A DNA stretch of 64,000 nucleotides from Alteromonas sp. KC3 (GTDB lineage Bacteria > Pseudomonadota > Gammaproteobacteria > Enterobacterales > Alteromonadaceae), in the NCBI RefSeq assembly GCF_016756315.1, contig NZ_AP024235.1:2728001-2792000 (forward strand), in the 5' to 3' direction. The notes under the pieces are model-generated. The model was not told where the DNA came from. It made no database searches and saw only the letters and a program-made list of their open reading frames with translations. Below are positions 63,597-64,000 of this stretch, piece after piece (within the stretch, counting starts at the first letter, position 1; each line of letters begins with the position of its first letter). The translations under genes and the position numbers were made by a program.

Positions 63597-64000
63597 ACTC
63601 ACTTTTCCTCTAGCATGGCGCCTATTTTTAGACGATATCGCATCATCGCATTACCGTTTGCTACAGATGACCCAAGCAATAATGATGGTGTTTATTATCA
63701 CCCTAACCTTAGCCAGTGAATCAGTGCAAAACCATTTGTCACTCAACATGGCTAACTTACTTGGTGCAGATGCAGTCATATCAACGTTTGGTGCACTGCC
63801 AGATTCACACATTGAACAGTTGAAAGCACAGAGCAATGCGTTCATTTTCACCCAAAGTATAAAGACAACGTTAACCTATAAAGAGCGCTGGCAGTCAGTA
63901 ACGCTTAAAGCAGTAGGTAATAGCTATCCACTTAAGGGGCAATTACAAGTATCTGACGCTTTGGCTCAAGCCCCCTATCCTTCGCTTTCACCTCCAACGC
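63589..64000 (+). CDS. ABC transporter permease, N-terminal part (runs off the right edge)
   Basis: It starts at GTG 63589 behind an AAGGAG site five bases away and overlaps the ATPase stop. 137 codons are visible and open to the end. The start WRLFLDD and the first membrane helix (IMMVFIITLTLAS) are followed by a periplasmic MacB-like segment (NLLGADAVIST). This fits the large YbbP-type permeases with eight or more helices. The rest is outside the window. Confidence 0.85.
   Translation, partial: MRKLTFPLAWRLFLDDIASSHYRLLQMTQAIMMVFIITLTLASESVQNHLSLNMANLLGADAVISTFGALPDSHIEQLKAQSNAFIFTQSIKTTLTYKERWQSVTLKAVGNSYPLKGQLQVSDALAQAPYPSLSPPT

Overview
The window looks like a chromosomal segment of a marine gammaproteobacterium of the Alteromonas type. 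This is inferred from moderate GC, long exported proteins, E. coli-like housekeeping gene orders (cysS/ppiB/lpxH, gloB/mltD with a yafS-like methyltransferase, a divergent mrp/metG pair), many c-di-GMP and chemotaxis genes, and a PhoA-type phosphatase locus. No sequence search was possible, so the genus is a judgement from family resemblance.

Layout. 1-6000: partial exported protein, an M1 aminopeptidase, a Cache-type chemoreceptor and a small zinc-ribbon protein. 6-18 kb: a porin paired with a PstS-like protein, a LysR regulator beside a broken DJ-1/PfpI gene and yqhD, a GGDEF-EAL protein, a nitroreductase, a catalase, and an HD-GYP response regulator translationally coupled to a GAF histidine kinase. 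18-25 kb: an aminotransferase/sulfotransferase/AraC/AhpD-like run, an orphan protein, and a Crp-like regulator with nitroreductase, YdcZ-type transporter and GNAT genes. 25-32 kb: NfeD/SPFH pair, then an unusual four-gene exported cassette ending in a trypsin-like protease with four 110-residue repeats, and a CPBP protease. 32-34.7 kb: FMN reductase, pirin and a divergent LysR.

34.75-39.3 kb is the accessory part. A relaxase/helicase tail fragment begins directly after the LysR stop codon. It is followed by a 1169-residue SIR2-domain protein that resembles the single-protein defence-associated sirtuins (DSR), and then by tRNA-Pro(GGG). This is the best candidate for a little-described system in the window.

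39.5-64 kb returns to core genes: DASS transporter, dcd, mrp, metG, methyltransferase, gloB, mltD, a voltage-sensor-like membrane protein, Lrp, ctlX, cysS, ppiB, lpxH, two tandem alkaline phosphatases behind Pho-box-like sites, YqiJ/YqiK (flotillin), a retroviral-type aspartyl protease lipoprotein, and the start of a YbbA/YbbP-like ABC transporter that runs off the right edge.

Many genes start downstream of the longest possible ORF. Where a ribosome binding site or family length decides the start, the shorter start is given.
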